The translations under genes were made by a program, and so were the position numbers. From NCBI GenBank assembly GCA_947683625.1, contig CANTUR010000039.1:4960001-5024000 (forward strand): a stretch of DNA of 64,000 nt, in the 5' to 3' direction. The notes beneath the pieces are model-generated. The model was not told the DNA's origin. It searched no databases and saw only the letters and a list, made by a program, of their open reading frames with translations. Origin of the DNA: Mallotus nudiflorus (lineage: Eukaryota > Streptophyta > Magnoliopsida > Malpighiales > Euphorbiaceae). Positions 36,607 to 47,879 of the stretch are shown here, piece after piece; positions within the stretch are counted from its first letter, which is position 1; each line of letters starts with the position of its first letter.

Positions 36607-37857
36607 ACTCCCCTTTTTTTATTTTGACAAACTTATTTTGAGTTTGATAAAAAATAATACAAAGTTAAAGTGTGTGATAATATTTGTGATAATAATGATA
36701 CCAAATGAAATAAAATATATTTATTTATTTCTCCCCCTACAAATATGGCCATGATAAGAAATATAAATTTATAGATTATTCCCCTTGACAAAAAAATAAA
36801 AACAACATAAAATATAGCAAAAGGGATAAAAACATAACATTCTTATGATAAATGTATTAAAAACATAAAATATGATAACATGATCATTTAAATAAATGTT
36901 AGGCAATGTGAGGAAATAATTTCAAACATATATGCATATAGTGACACTAAAATGTATCACAAAAATAATACATATAATAATGTTGATGCTAGATGTGTTT
37001 AATTATCATATAATCATATAGAGCTTAGTTAGCTAATCAATTGTGTAGCACTTAACGTATAAAAAAAATAAACACAAATTATGCATGATATATTTTCCTC
37101 TCTTTGTACAAAGGCAAGAGGAAAAGAGAGAGATATAAGGGGAAATAAACCTAAAGGGACCAAAATTCCTATAGGAATAATGCAAAGATACACCAAATCT
37201 TTGTAAAAATATTCATGCCTTATCAAAGATCAAAACAATTCCTAAGAAGATATTCATGCCTTATTAGAGATAAAAACAATTTCTAAGAAGATATTCATGC
37301 GTTAATCTTATGCATGTATGAACACAATAATAAAATATTATACAAATGTATAGTAATAAATAACAAACTCAAATATATTTCTTCCCCTTTGTTAAAAGTA
37401 AAAAAAAGGAGAGAGATATGAAAACAAAGATATACAAAATCATTATAAAATCTATGTCATACATAAACAAAGTAAGCAAAATAAGGCCTTTTGTCACAAA
37501 TGATGTATGACAAAATTAGCCATACTTACAATGTTAATATGCATGAAAAAATTTAAATAAAATTTCTCCCCCTATATCAAACAAAAATATAGTATGTCAC
37601 TAATATAAACTCATTTTTTAAGGGAATTTTTTTTAAAATACACATGTTAAAAAAAATTAACTAGGTACACATACAAACTCAAATTATTTATCCTCCTTTG
37701 ACAAAATGCAAAAGGAAATTTAAAAAGATAAACCAAATGTAAGATGACAACTAAAAAAAATTTTAAGATCAAAATCAAAATATTTATTAATCAAAGTAAT
37801 CAATAAGCACAATATGATTTCACATGAAAACAGTTCAACCATAAATTAAACATAAAA
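36607..37857 (-). other. Non-coding 3' tract with repeated polypurine motifs
   Basis: Seven pyrimidine-rich motifs on the plus strand (purine on the minus strand) recur at about 36,609, 36,728, 36,776, 37,092, 37,378, 37,563 and 37,688. Most read like TTTCTCCCCCT or TTCCCCTTTG followed by ACAAA. The one at 36,609-36,620 touches the 3' LTR and is the likely working tract. No coding sequence is present. Confidence 0.7.
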
Positions 37858-39310
37858 TCAAGATAAACTAAAACTATCAATCATGCCAAGTTCATGCTTA
37901 ATAAAATTTAATATCTCTTCATTGAGAGGATTGGTGAAGATATGTGCAATTTGATTATTTGTATCAATAAATTCAAGTGAAATATCACTAATTTGAACAT
38001 GATCACGTAAGAAATTATGTCTAATGTCTATATGCTTAGTTCTAGAATGCAAAATGGAAATTTTGCTAAGGTTGATAGCACTTGTATTGTCACATTTGAT
38101 TGGAATGTGATTAAGTTTTACACCGTAGTCTAACAACTGTTGTTTTTACCATAAAACTTGTGAACAACAGAGACTTGCTACAATATTTTCAACTTCAGCA
38201 GTGGACAAAACAATTGAAACTTGTTTCTTGCTAAACTAAGAAACTAAACATTGTCCTAAAAATTGACAAATTTTGAAAGTGCATTTTCTATCTAGTAAAC
38301 TACTGGCAAAGTTCGCATTAGAATAACTAATCAAGTCAAATGATAAACTTCTAGGATACCAAAGTCCTAAATGCATTGTACCACAAAGATATTTGAAAAT
38401 TCTTTTGATAGCATTCAAATGAGACTCTCTAGGATTTGATAAAAATCTAGCACACAAGCAAGTAGCAAACATAATATCGAGTCTACTAGCATTAAATAAA
38501 GAAAGGACTGATCACACCTCTAAATCACTTTTTCATCAACTGATTTGCCATTCTCATCTTTGTTAAGTTTGGTTGTGGTGCTTATTAGAGTTTTACTTAT
38601 CTTAGCTCCATCCATACTAAATTTTTTGAGAACGTCTCTTATATACTTAGTTTGATTGATGAAAATCCCATTTTTGCATTGTTTGATTTATAGTCCAAGA
38701 AAAAATTTGAGTTCACCCATCTTCCTTACACAAATAATGGTTAGTAGCACTGAACATAATGTCATCAATATATATTTGAACAATTAATAAATCATGCTTG
38801 GATTTCTTTATGAAAAGAGTTTTTATCAACTTTTCCTTTAGAGAAACCTTTCTCTAATAAGAAGTTGCTCAATCTTTATGCTTTAGAAAGTTTGAATACA
38901 TGATTTGAAAAATCAAAGCTTTCAAAACCTAGAGGTTGTTCAACATACACCTCTTATTCAATAAAACCATTTAAAAATGCACTTTTAACATCCATTTGAT
39001 AAAGTTTGAAATCCATGAATGATGCAAATGCAAGTAGCATCCTAATAGCTTCTAACCTTGCAATGGGGGCAAAGGTTTCATCGTAATCAATGCCTTCCTC
39101 TTGATTATAACATTTAGCTACTAGTCTAGCTTTATTCCTAGTTGTGATACCTTGTTCATTCATCTTATTTCTAAACACCCATTTGGTGCCTATAATAGGA
39201 TGATGTAGGTCTAGGAACCAAGGTCCAAACCTTGTTTCTCTCAAATTGATTTAACTCTTCTTGTATAGCAAGGACCCAAAATTCATCAAACAAAGCACAT
39301 CAATATTTTT
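37858..39310 (-). pseudogene. Copia reverse transcriptase and RNase H remnants
   Basis: RT begins near 39,244-38,954 with WVFRNKMNEQGITTRNKARL and LYQMDVKSAFLNG. The catalytic YIDD is visible at 38,761-38,772. RNase H follows at 38,472-37,858, with LSTAEVENIVASL and CDNTSAINLSKISILHSRTK. RT spans at least two frames and includes stops; RNase H pieces are in a third. The enzyme would copy element RNA into cDNA, but this copy cannot be translated through. Confidence 0.85.
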
Positions 39311-39479
39311 GGGTTCAATTTGAAAAATGAAGGCTAAATTAATAATAGACTTTAATTGAGATCTAGTAGTTACCCTTTTTATAGTGTCACCTATAATAAG
39401 GTCTTAGGGGTGAACTTTCTTGAATTGCCAATCCTTTGGAAGTTCATCCTTTAAGGTAGGTTGAGATGTCTCCTTATTT

Positions 39480-40527
39480 TCCTCCTTGCTTGGATCTTTA
39501 AGTTCCAAAGGCTTACTAGCATTTTATTCTTATGTTTCCATAATCTCATTGTCACCGACAAGATCATCAATACTACAAACATCCTTTCTAGGATCAAGTG
39601 AGTTTGATTCATTAAATAGCACATGTATTGACTCTTTTACTACTACAATTCTTTTATTAAAGACCATATATGCTTTACTAGAAATAGAATAGCCTATGAA
39701 AATTCCTTCATCAGCTTTAGAATCAAATTTCATAAGATTGTCCTTAGTATTCAATATAAAGCACTTGCATCTAAATACTCTTAGATATGAGCTTTTAGGT
39801 TTTCTATTGTTCCATAGCTCATAAGATGTTTTATTTAAAATTGATCTTTTAAAAACTCGGTTTGAAATATAATAAGATGTGTTAATGGCTTTCACCCAAA
39901 AGTATAGAGGCAAATTATACTCATGAAGCATTGTTTTAGCCATTTCCACAAGAGTTCTATTTTTCCTTTCAATTAATCCATTTTGTTGAGGAGTTCTAGG
40001 AGATGAAAATGTATAAGAAATATCAATTTCATTATAATAGTTTTTAAAAAATTCATTTTCAAATTCGATTCCATGATCACTTCTAATAGAAGAAATATAA
40101 AAGCCTTTTCTTTTTTAACTCTTTTTGAAAAATTTTCAAAAGCTCTAAATGCATCATTCTTATGAGTAAGGAAACATACCTATGTAAATCTAGAGTAATC
40201 ATTAGCCAATAATATGCATAGTGCATTCCACTAAGACTATCAACTCTAGTTGGTCCAAATAAATCCATATGTATAAGTTCAAGTGGCCTAGAGGTGGACA
40301 CTACATTTTTTTTGCTTAAATGAGGACTTGGATTGTTTTTCCTTTTGGCAAGCATTACAAGGTTTGTCTTTATTGAATTCAAGCTTAGGTAAACCAATAA
40401 TAAGTTCATGTTTAGAAAGATAATTTAAAAGCTCAAAATTTGTATGTCCTAACCTTTTATGCCATGTCCATGTGTCATAGGAGAAAGACACTAAGCATTT
40501 TATGTCTTTGTTATCAATTTTATTCAA
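39480..40527 (-). pseudogene. Copia integrase remnant
   Basis: The pre-integrase zinc-binding region is at 40,527-40,288 (HKRLGHTNFELL, then PCNACQKEKQ: an H-H-C-C arrangement). The core follows at 40,300-40,083 (LELIHMDLFGPTRVDSL), then the C-terminal part at 39,949-39,530 (LPLYFWVKAINTSYYISNRV, KADEGIFIGYS). At least three frames are used, with stops between them, so integrase activity is lost. Confidence 0.85.
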
Positions 40528-40599
40528 ATCAATGACATAAATATTGTTTACTCTTTCACTAATAAAAAAATTTTGTTTTCATCAAAACTACTATCAAAA

Positions 40600-40931
40600 C
40601 AATTTTTAGAATAGAAAGTTACTTTATTTCCCTTATCACATAATTGACTTATACTAAGAAAATTATGTTTAAGACCATCAACAAACAACACATGATGTAT
40701 AGATAAGGATTAAGGATTAAATAGTTCTCCAATGCCAATAATTTTTCCTTTTGCATTATCTTTGAAAGTAATGTGTCCTCCATCCTTAGCATCAAGTTTA
40801 TTGAATTGCTCTTTATCTCCTGTTATGTGCCTTGAACATCCACTATCGAGATACCACTTGCTTTTTGTTCTTGTAGATTTCAAGCACATCTTATTTTTAT
40901 TTTCAAGGGCCATAAAGCAAAGATTGGCCAC
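40600..40931 (-). pseudogene. Copia protease remnant
   Basis: KSKWYLDSGCSRHITGDKEQ near 40,860-40,800 holds the copia aspartic protease active-site motif D-S-G, here intact. The frame carries FKDNAKGKIIGIG and then a stop. It lies between the gag zinc knuckle and the integrase zinc-binding region, as expected. Confidence 0.85.
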
Positions 40932-41870
40932 TTATTATTGTTCCTTTTCCTTTTCATATTTGGAGGAATCATCCTAAGTAGCTTTGAATGCCTTCTTTTT
41001 TTATCTTTTGCTCCCTTGTTCTTGAATTTGAGTTTGGGACACTCACTTCTAATATGTCTTGATTTTTTGCATTTATAGCAAGTAACCTCTTTAGTTTTCT
41101 TCTTCCTATCTCCTTCAAACTTCTTATTGAAGTCCTTTGTACTTGAGGAGTTTTTCTTTCTCAAAAACTTCTTTAAGCTCATATTTAGCATGGCAATGTC
41201 ACCATCTTCATCACTAGAATCTTTGATGCATTCCTCTTCATTATCTTTTTGAAGAGCTTTTAGAGCAATGCTCTTTTTCTTTTCTTTATTCTCTTCTTGT
41301 TATTCACTTCTTTACTTAATAATGAGTTCATGTGTTAAGAGCTTACTAATGAGCACACTGATTGATAGAGTAGAGAGGTCTTGAGCTTCCTTAATTTAAG
41401 TAACACGAGATTCCCAATCCTTCTTAAGTAGGATTCTTAGAATCTTATTGTTTACCTCTTCCTTGCAGAAATGTTTTCCAAGTTTCTTGAGGATTGTGAG
41501 GAGAGCATTGAGATGTTTTTTCATCTCTATGATTGATTTATGAGGCTTCATTTAAAGAGTTCATATTCATACATATGAAGTTGAACCTTCTTGCTTCTTA
41601 CTCGAATGTTGCCTTCGTAGTGGTTTTCTAAGGTCTCCCACATTTCATTTGCCGAATACAATGTTAAAGCTTGCCTCCTTATTCTCTTATCATTAAAGAG
41701 ACTAGAGTAACCATAGCTTTTTATTTTTGTGATTTTCTTCCTTTTGATCAATTCTCCATTGGCTTCTTGCAAGAGTAGTTACCACACCTTTAATGATAGT
41801 TGTAGTTGGTTCCCAACCTTTTAAGACAATATCCTAAAGTTTAATTGAATCACAATCAAGATATCATTCC
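40932..41870 (-). pseudogene. Copia gag remnant with CCHC zinc knuckle
   Basis: Gag starts near 41,870. A first block contains ANEMWETLENHYEGNIRVRS (near 41,660-41,600) and MYEYELFK. The zinc knuckle CYKCKKSRHIRSEC near 41,090-41,040 is a complete CX2CX4HX4C motif for RNA binding and packaging. Frameshifts and stops separate the blocks. The first block is closely related to the plus-strand gag fragment at 32,040-32,450. Confidence 0.85.
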
Positions 41871-41879
41871 ATTTTGAAT

Positions 41880-42958
41880 TTCAAATATGGATGAAGAGAA
41901 ATTCTATATCTAACACACAACCAACTCTCATAAGAGTTATATAAACAAAGAATTATTTAAGAGAATTTAAGAGCTTAATTGAAAGCTTAAGAAAGAAAGA
42001 ATGATAATAAGTTTCTTAACTTTTATTTAGCTCTTGATGTGTTTATATAGATAAATACTAAAATAATATGATTATGTGTAAATAATGTGTCCAGCGTCTA
42101 TTTTGAATTCAATGTTTATAATTTTAAATTATTGAAGGTGATGATGTTAAACAGATATGCATGGATTGAAACCTTAATTTGCTACTAAAGATGTTCAATT
42201 TTGCCCACAATTTCATCATAAAAGTTGTAAATATTTGAATTATCTTTCCATATAATTTTGAATCACTTCAATGACTTTTTTAGCTTAAGATATGTCCAAA
42301 ATATTAAAAGCTATGCAATCTAAAATGTAGACTACTATCAGACAGCTATGCACAAGTTGAGACCATAATTTTATATTAAAGAAATTTAAATTTGCCTAAA
42401 CTTTCTTCATCAAAGTTGTATATATTTTACTTATCTTTCCATATTACTTTTACTCACCTCAATTAGACATCTATAGCTAAACAAGCTGAAGCCATGATTT
42501 TATATTGAATAAGTTTGAATTGGCTCACACTTTCTTCATAAAAGTTATAGATATTTGATTTAAATTTCCATATAATTTTGAATCACCTCAATTGGGCTTC
42601 TGAACCTCATGATATGTCTAAAATACTAAGAGCCATGCAATATGAAATGGCAATTGCATATATTGATTTTGACTTAATATTTGCATATCCAAATGAACTC
42701 AGATCTTGATAAGCAAACCCAATTAAGAAATCTTAAGATGTCTATTTCAAATTTAGAGAAGATAACATTCTAATTATAAAGCACTAAGGATATCAAAAGC
42801 CTCATTGAATCTCAGAGGTCGAATCAACCTAAGATAATCATACTTCATTTAAACTTCCAATGGAGTGGTAACTTATACACACTTAAACAAACAAATTAAA
42901 TGCTCAAAATTAAGTTTGTTAAGATTAAAATTAAGATTGATTATTGATAAGGTCAACA
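41880..42958 (-). repeat. 5' LTR of the Sirevirus-like element, with unlike second half
   Basis: From 42,958 down to about 42,187 it aligns with the 3' LTR. Downstream of that (about 42,187-41,880) I cannot align it to the 3' LTR by eye, although it has its own TATA-like ATCTATATAAAC near 42,045. The LTR/leader boundary and PBS were not found, so the left edge is approximate. Confidence 0.55.
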
Positions 42959-43030
42959 CACAGACAGACAGACACACACACACACACACACACAAACAGA
43001 CAGACAGATAGATAGATAGACAGACAGACA

Positions 43031-43125
<95 letters not shown>

Positions 43126-43127
43126 CT
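42957..43127. repeat. Compound microsatellite (CAGA/CA/GATA/TA)
   Basis: About 170 bases of CAGA, CA, CAGA/GATA, a long uninterrupted CA run and a terminal TA run, directly abutting the LTR start. Open frames of Cys-Val repeats on the minus strand are artefacts of the CA repeat. Confidence 0.97.
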
Positions 43128-45085
43128 ACAATATTAACTTCTTTCATTATATTAATTGCTATTTTGTTTAATGTTCTTAGCATAGTCCTTCTCTATGCCT
43201 TAATTTCTATTTTAATTTCATTTATTGGCTTCTTTTCTTTTATTTACATATCTTTAAAATATTATTTTTCATTTATTTAATCTTTTTATTTTAATACTTA
43301 TGTTAACATAGTCTTTTCTTCAGAAATGTTAATTTTACTTTCTATTTTTTTTATCTCATTTTCTAATTTCATATTAATTTTAGCTTTTTACTAAATATCT
43401 AACATTTATTTCTTATTTTATTCATTTTCCAATTTATTTGCATTAATTTTTAATTTTGACTAAATATTTCAGTTTTTAATATAATTGTTAATAAAACTTT
43501 TATTTCCTTTTTGTATCTCGATTTTAACCATAATTTCCTTTTTTTTACTTTATTTCAATAGTTTCTATAAATTTATTGTTATTTAATTTCGAAATTAATT
43601 TTCATTTTCATTACCTATTAAAGGATTTTTCTACTAATTTATCTTTTTTCCTTAATTTTATTTTCTATTTTGATTTTTATTATCTCATGTCCTTTCATTT
43701 TAGGCAAAATTTCCTTCATATTTATTTGTGAATATTTATTCATTGATTGTTGTTTTGTGTTATGTATTTATTCATAATGTTGAAAATACCCAAAGCCTCA
43801 AACTAAGTTATTTCATTATCTTTCTTTTTAAAACTATTTATGATGATTACTGGGAAAATAATAAGACAATAATTGATGATGTGTATTCAATTTTATCTGC
43901 GGTACATGATTTTGCATCTTGAGGCCTAATTTTGATAAACTGAACATATTATTAATTAAAGGTCTTCATTTGACCAATTAACCACCATAAATGTCATCTT
44001 TTTAGAACTTCCTAACTTCCATTTTCTATTTGAGAAATAATATTTAATTTTATGCTTTTTACTTATCTTTTCCATTAATTTCATAATTTTTATGCACTTT
44101 TCAATCATTTTTCATCTTATTTTCTATTTTCATTTTAAATATCAATTTTTCATAAAAAAAATGGCCCTTAAACTTGGAAAATAAGGACAAGACAAAGATG
44201 AGGAGTCTACTTAAGTGTTTGCCTCTCGCATCTTATCCCTTTTAATTTTTATTATTTTGCTATTTATTGCTTTCCTACATTACATGATTATGATGCCATG
44301 CATAAAAATTCCCATGACATATGTGTGATGGATATGATATGATTGTGTGCTATTAATTTCATAACATGTAAATAAGCCACGTTTATGCCATATATATTCA
44401 ATATGCCATTAGAATTGCCATGCCATGTGTATGTATACCATATTAGCTCACTTGCCATGATAATGCATCATATTTTGCTATATTTAATGATTTATTTACT
44501 TTGATTCATATGTCCATTCATTAGCCTATGCCCATGCATCATTATTCATTTATTATTGTTATTATGTGCTTGTGTGCATATATTGTGCTTGCATTTGTGT
44601 GTAATGGTTGATCCAAAATGGTACATATTTTTTAAAAGCATTATATATAACTAGTAAGGCTAGCCCTGCTTAGCGTCCGGGTGGTATGGAGATACCTCTA
44701 AGATATTGAGACTACTCTTGCTAACATCGACATCTGTACTTAATGCTTTGTCCATTGGCGAAAGTAGTTTTAAATGTGGGATTCGAGTTTGTTTAGTCCT
44801 TAACTGGACAAATTCTTAAGTGATACCAAGTGGCAATTCCTATTTCTCTTAGTTAGGGTGGAGGGTTATAAGTGCACATGTGCCATTGCTAAGCTCTTCC
44901 AATATTCCCCTCATATTCCCTTTGTTTTCTCATAATAAGGAAAAAGGGATCGTGATGCAAATGGTGCTAAGTCAGACCTACTGGCATTGACAGTTATACC
45001 ATTTTAGACTAACTTACATCATGACACTTATTATATATGCATAAGCCTAAATAATCCTAATGGTGCCAAGTTATGATTCACCATG
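43128..45085 (+). mobile_element. T-rich retroelement sequence and leader (right part)
   Basis: It continues the style of 34,200-35,401 (T-rich, no genes) to about 44,200, then turns into CATGATGCCATGC-rich sequence and a leader-like block. The match to element C's leader resumes on the far side of the solo LTR. No coding sequence is supported. Confidence 0.4.
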
Positions 45086-45902
45086 TGATACGAACCCTAC
45101 TTATAATAGAGATAGAACGTGCATCCAACTTTGAAATCTTGCCCAAGGATCATCAAGGATAGTTGTGTTGATGGAGCTAAACCCCTTGCTTATTAAATTA
45201 AAGCAAGATACTTAGCTATTAAAAGATGAACAATCACACAATTATAAATCTAACCTAGCAATTGTAATGAAAGGTAGATGTGAAACAATTCAAGTAAACT
45301 TGCAAAGTTTCAAAAGAACAAAGTTAAGGAAAAACCTCACTTAATTTATTAAAATTGTCAAAAATACATTCTTAATTCGTCCTACATAAGTCTAGCCCTT
45401 ATATAGGCATGTAAAAAACCTAATACTTGAAGGAAAAGGTTTTATTCCTTATTCCTAAAGATACCTATAAAGGAAAATCATTAATTAAGGAGATTGCCTT
45501 CAAAATAAGACAACTAATGACAACTCATAACAACTCATCTTTGAAAAGTCAAAATTGACAACTCATTACAACTTATGGCAACTAAGCAAAATGACAACTC
45601 ATGAAAATTAAGCATTGAAGCATGTCATGTCACATGTTGACGATTGACTTTTGACTTTGACTTATTGACTATTTGACTTTGACTTATTGACTTGTTAACA
45701 TTGACTTGGAATATTCTTGAATCTTCTCACATTTTTTAAAATCTTCTTGAATCTTCCTTATTGACTATAAAATAGCAAAATAACTCAAAATTTTTCCATA
45801 TCAAGCTAATTAATTTTAGAATAGGAAATTAAGCTAATTAGATTGAATTCTTCATATTCAGCTCCATTCTTGCACTTTTAATCTCTTTTAGGGTTCATAT
45901 TG
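45086..45902 (+). repeat. Solo LTR with perfect TSD (copy 2)
   Basis: 817 bases, TGATACGAACCCTA to TAGGGTTCATATTG, flanked on both sides by CCATG (45,081-45,085 and 45,903-45,907). It matches copy 1 (1,776-2,565) throughout, including the CTTATATAGGC box near 45,400. The perfect 5-base TSD fixes the element's ends. Confidence 0.85.
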
Positions 45903-46224
45903 CCATGACTCCACTCAACTCATGGGCTGATTAGTTTGGCATTGTCACCTTTAGCCTTAACTTGGTTTAAATGAAATTACCGGGTTAATATGACTATAGT
46001 CTGTAACCCAAGTCCTAAAGGGGGGGTATTCTTATGTCAAGTTTGCAAAAGATATCGGACCCTTATAACCTTATCCTATAATTCAAGTCCATAATGGAGG
46101 GCATCTCACTAAAGGAACCATTGTCCTTTTACCTTGACTCACCCATGCAGTGGCCTTAGAAACATCCACTAGGGTTGTACTTTATCTTGCATATGTTTGC
46201 CGATATAATGCAAATGTGCATAGT
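45903..46224 (+). mobile_element. Tat-like leader fragment
   Basis: It shares a block with 18,300-18,560 in element C: TCACCTTTAG, then an ACCGGG...TGACT..AGT.TGTAACC stretch and CCAAGTCCTAAAGGGGGGG. This identifies the surrounding T-rich DNA as part of a Tat-like element in plus orientation. It breaks off where the next element begins. Confidence 0.5.
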
Positions 46225-47682
46225 TATTTAGGCTAGTTAAGGGTTATTTTCATTTCATTTCATTATGTTTTATGTGTTTGTTTGGTTATTGAATTGATGT
46301 TTTTACTTATTTTATCATTAGGACACACTATGTAAGTTTTATGCATGATTTAGGGCTCAAATGACATTTAGAAAATAATTGGAGTTGATTAGAACAAGCT
46401 AGGAAGCAAAAGGAGTCAAGCTTGGATCATTAAAAAGGTGTATGAATTATCACCAGGGGCACGAGTCATCACCAAGTTGTCACCTAGTGGTGAGTAGTCA
46501 CACTCGTGCCTTGCCCAAGAGTTGCAGCTTGTCCCAGTTTGAGAAATTTTTGTATTTCGACCATAATTCTGTCTATAGACATCTAAATTAGGTGATTAAA
46601 GTTGCTTTAGAAATATAAAAAAATCATATAAAACTTTCATGAAGGAACTTTATAGAGATAAAGTCATCTAGATGGATGAAAATGCCCTTGAAGTTATAGA
46701 ATCTATAAAGGGGGGGTGACCTTTGATGTCAAGTGGTGCCTCTCCAAGTCCAATAATATTCTAGTAACTTCCAGTAACTTTCAAGCTCTATATATGCATC
46801 ATTTATGGTTTGAAGCAAGGGAGACATATGAATTACTATATTTGTTTAGAAATACAATTATTATCTTTTAGTTTTAAGAGTCATTATAAGAAACACTTGA
46901 AGAAGACAAAGCCAAGTGCAAGAGAAGATCATCCTAAATCAAGAATTCTTTAGAAGATATAGAAGGGAGTTTTACTTATTCAATTCTTTCTCTCTTTATC
47001 TTTCTTTCTATGTTGAATTTGGTTTTCTTTTGTTGCTTCTTAATCATGTATCTAGGCTAAGTCTTTGTATAGGAATTACAATGATGAATTAAATAAGAAC
47101 TACATTTTTTTCTTATATTATTCATGATTTAATTTCAATTAGTTCAATTTGTGACTTGTTATGTATGTTTGATCACCATATGTAACTTGTTAATCAAATT
47201 ACTTACAATGAGAATTAGAGTAATTTGGTGGAAAGTAATTGAGATTACTTAATAATGGAATTTGACTTGGAGACAAGGGATTCATCTTAAGGGAAAAAAA
47301 TTAGGATAATGTGTTTTATGATTTTCTCTTATCTCTGCATTGCCATAAGAATGAATGTAGACTCTAAAAGGAAAAACCTTTAATTAACAACAAGAGTTGC
47401 TTTTAAACATTATAGACTAATTTCCAATCAATATGTTTTATGATAAATATGTTTACACACACATACATTGTTATAACTTGTCTTAATATTTTAGTAATTA
47501 GTTAATGTTTAGGTTTCTTTATTGGTTTTAGTCATTATTATTATTCTGGTTTATTTACCTATCCATGTAAGTATCTATCCAGCTAATACAAGATTGACCC
47601 AATTCATAAGTGTTCGACACCCTTTTTGCTCTATACTAAGTCCTAGAGACTAGGGTATATAAATCTAACTCATAATATATTT
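46225..47682 (+). repeat. 5' LTR of Athila-like element G1 (edges approximate)
   Basis: The right edge is set by the PBS at 47,683. CTCTATATATGCATC near 46,786 is a likely TATA box. U3 holds CACGAGTCATCACC and CACCTAGTGGTGAGTAGTCA words. I could not fix the left edge; it lies after the Tat-like leader block, near 46,225. Confidence 0.5.
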
Positions 47683-47700
47683 TGGCACTATTGCCGGGGA
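47683..47700 (+). other. Primer-binding site of element G1
   Basis: TGGCACTATTGCCGGGGA. This is close to the TGGCGCCGTTGCCGGGGA site widely found in Athila-type gypsy elements. Confidence 0.85.
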
Positions 47701-47879
47701 ATGTGTTGTAATTTTTATTAACTTAGGGTAGAGAAAGGTTGTTTTAGGTCTTCTTTTTATTTTTATTTTTTTATATTTTATATTTTTATATTTTATATTT
47801 TTATATTTTATATTTTATATATTTTATATTGTTATTATTTGTTAAGTTTAATTTATTCGATTGTGAATTTACATTTTTT

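Larger units (their letters stand above)
35402..42958 (-). mobile_element. Sirevirus-like Ty1/copia element, degenerate
   Basis: On the minus strand the order is 5' LTR (to 42,958), gag, protease, integrase, RT, RNase H, a 1.25-kb non-coding tract with several polypurine tracts, then the 3' LTR (36,606-35,402). Both LTRs start TGTTGACCTTA and share 192-bp internal repeats. Multiple polypurine tracts before the 3' LTR are a known Sirevirus hallmark, which is why I favour that lineage. Coding domains are in different frames with many stops. A TSD is not clear because a microsatellite abuts the 5' LTR. Confidence 0.8.

Noticed and set aside
42873..43183. Cys-Val-rich open frames on the minus strand
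   Set aside because: Pure translation of the CA/CAGA microsatellite.
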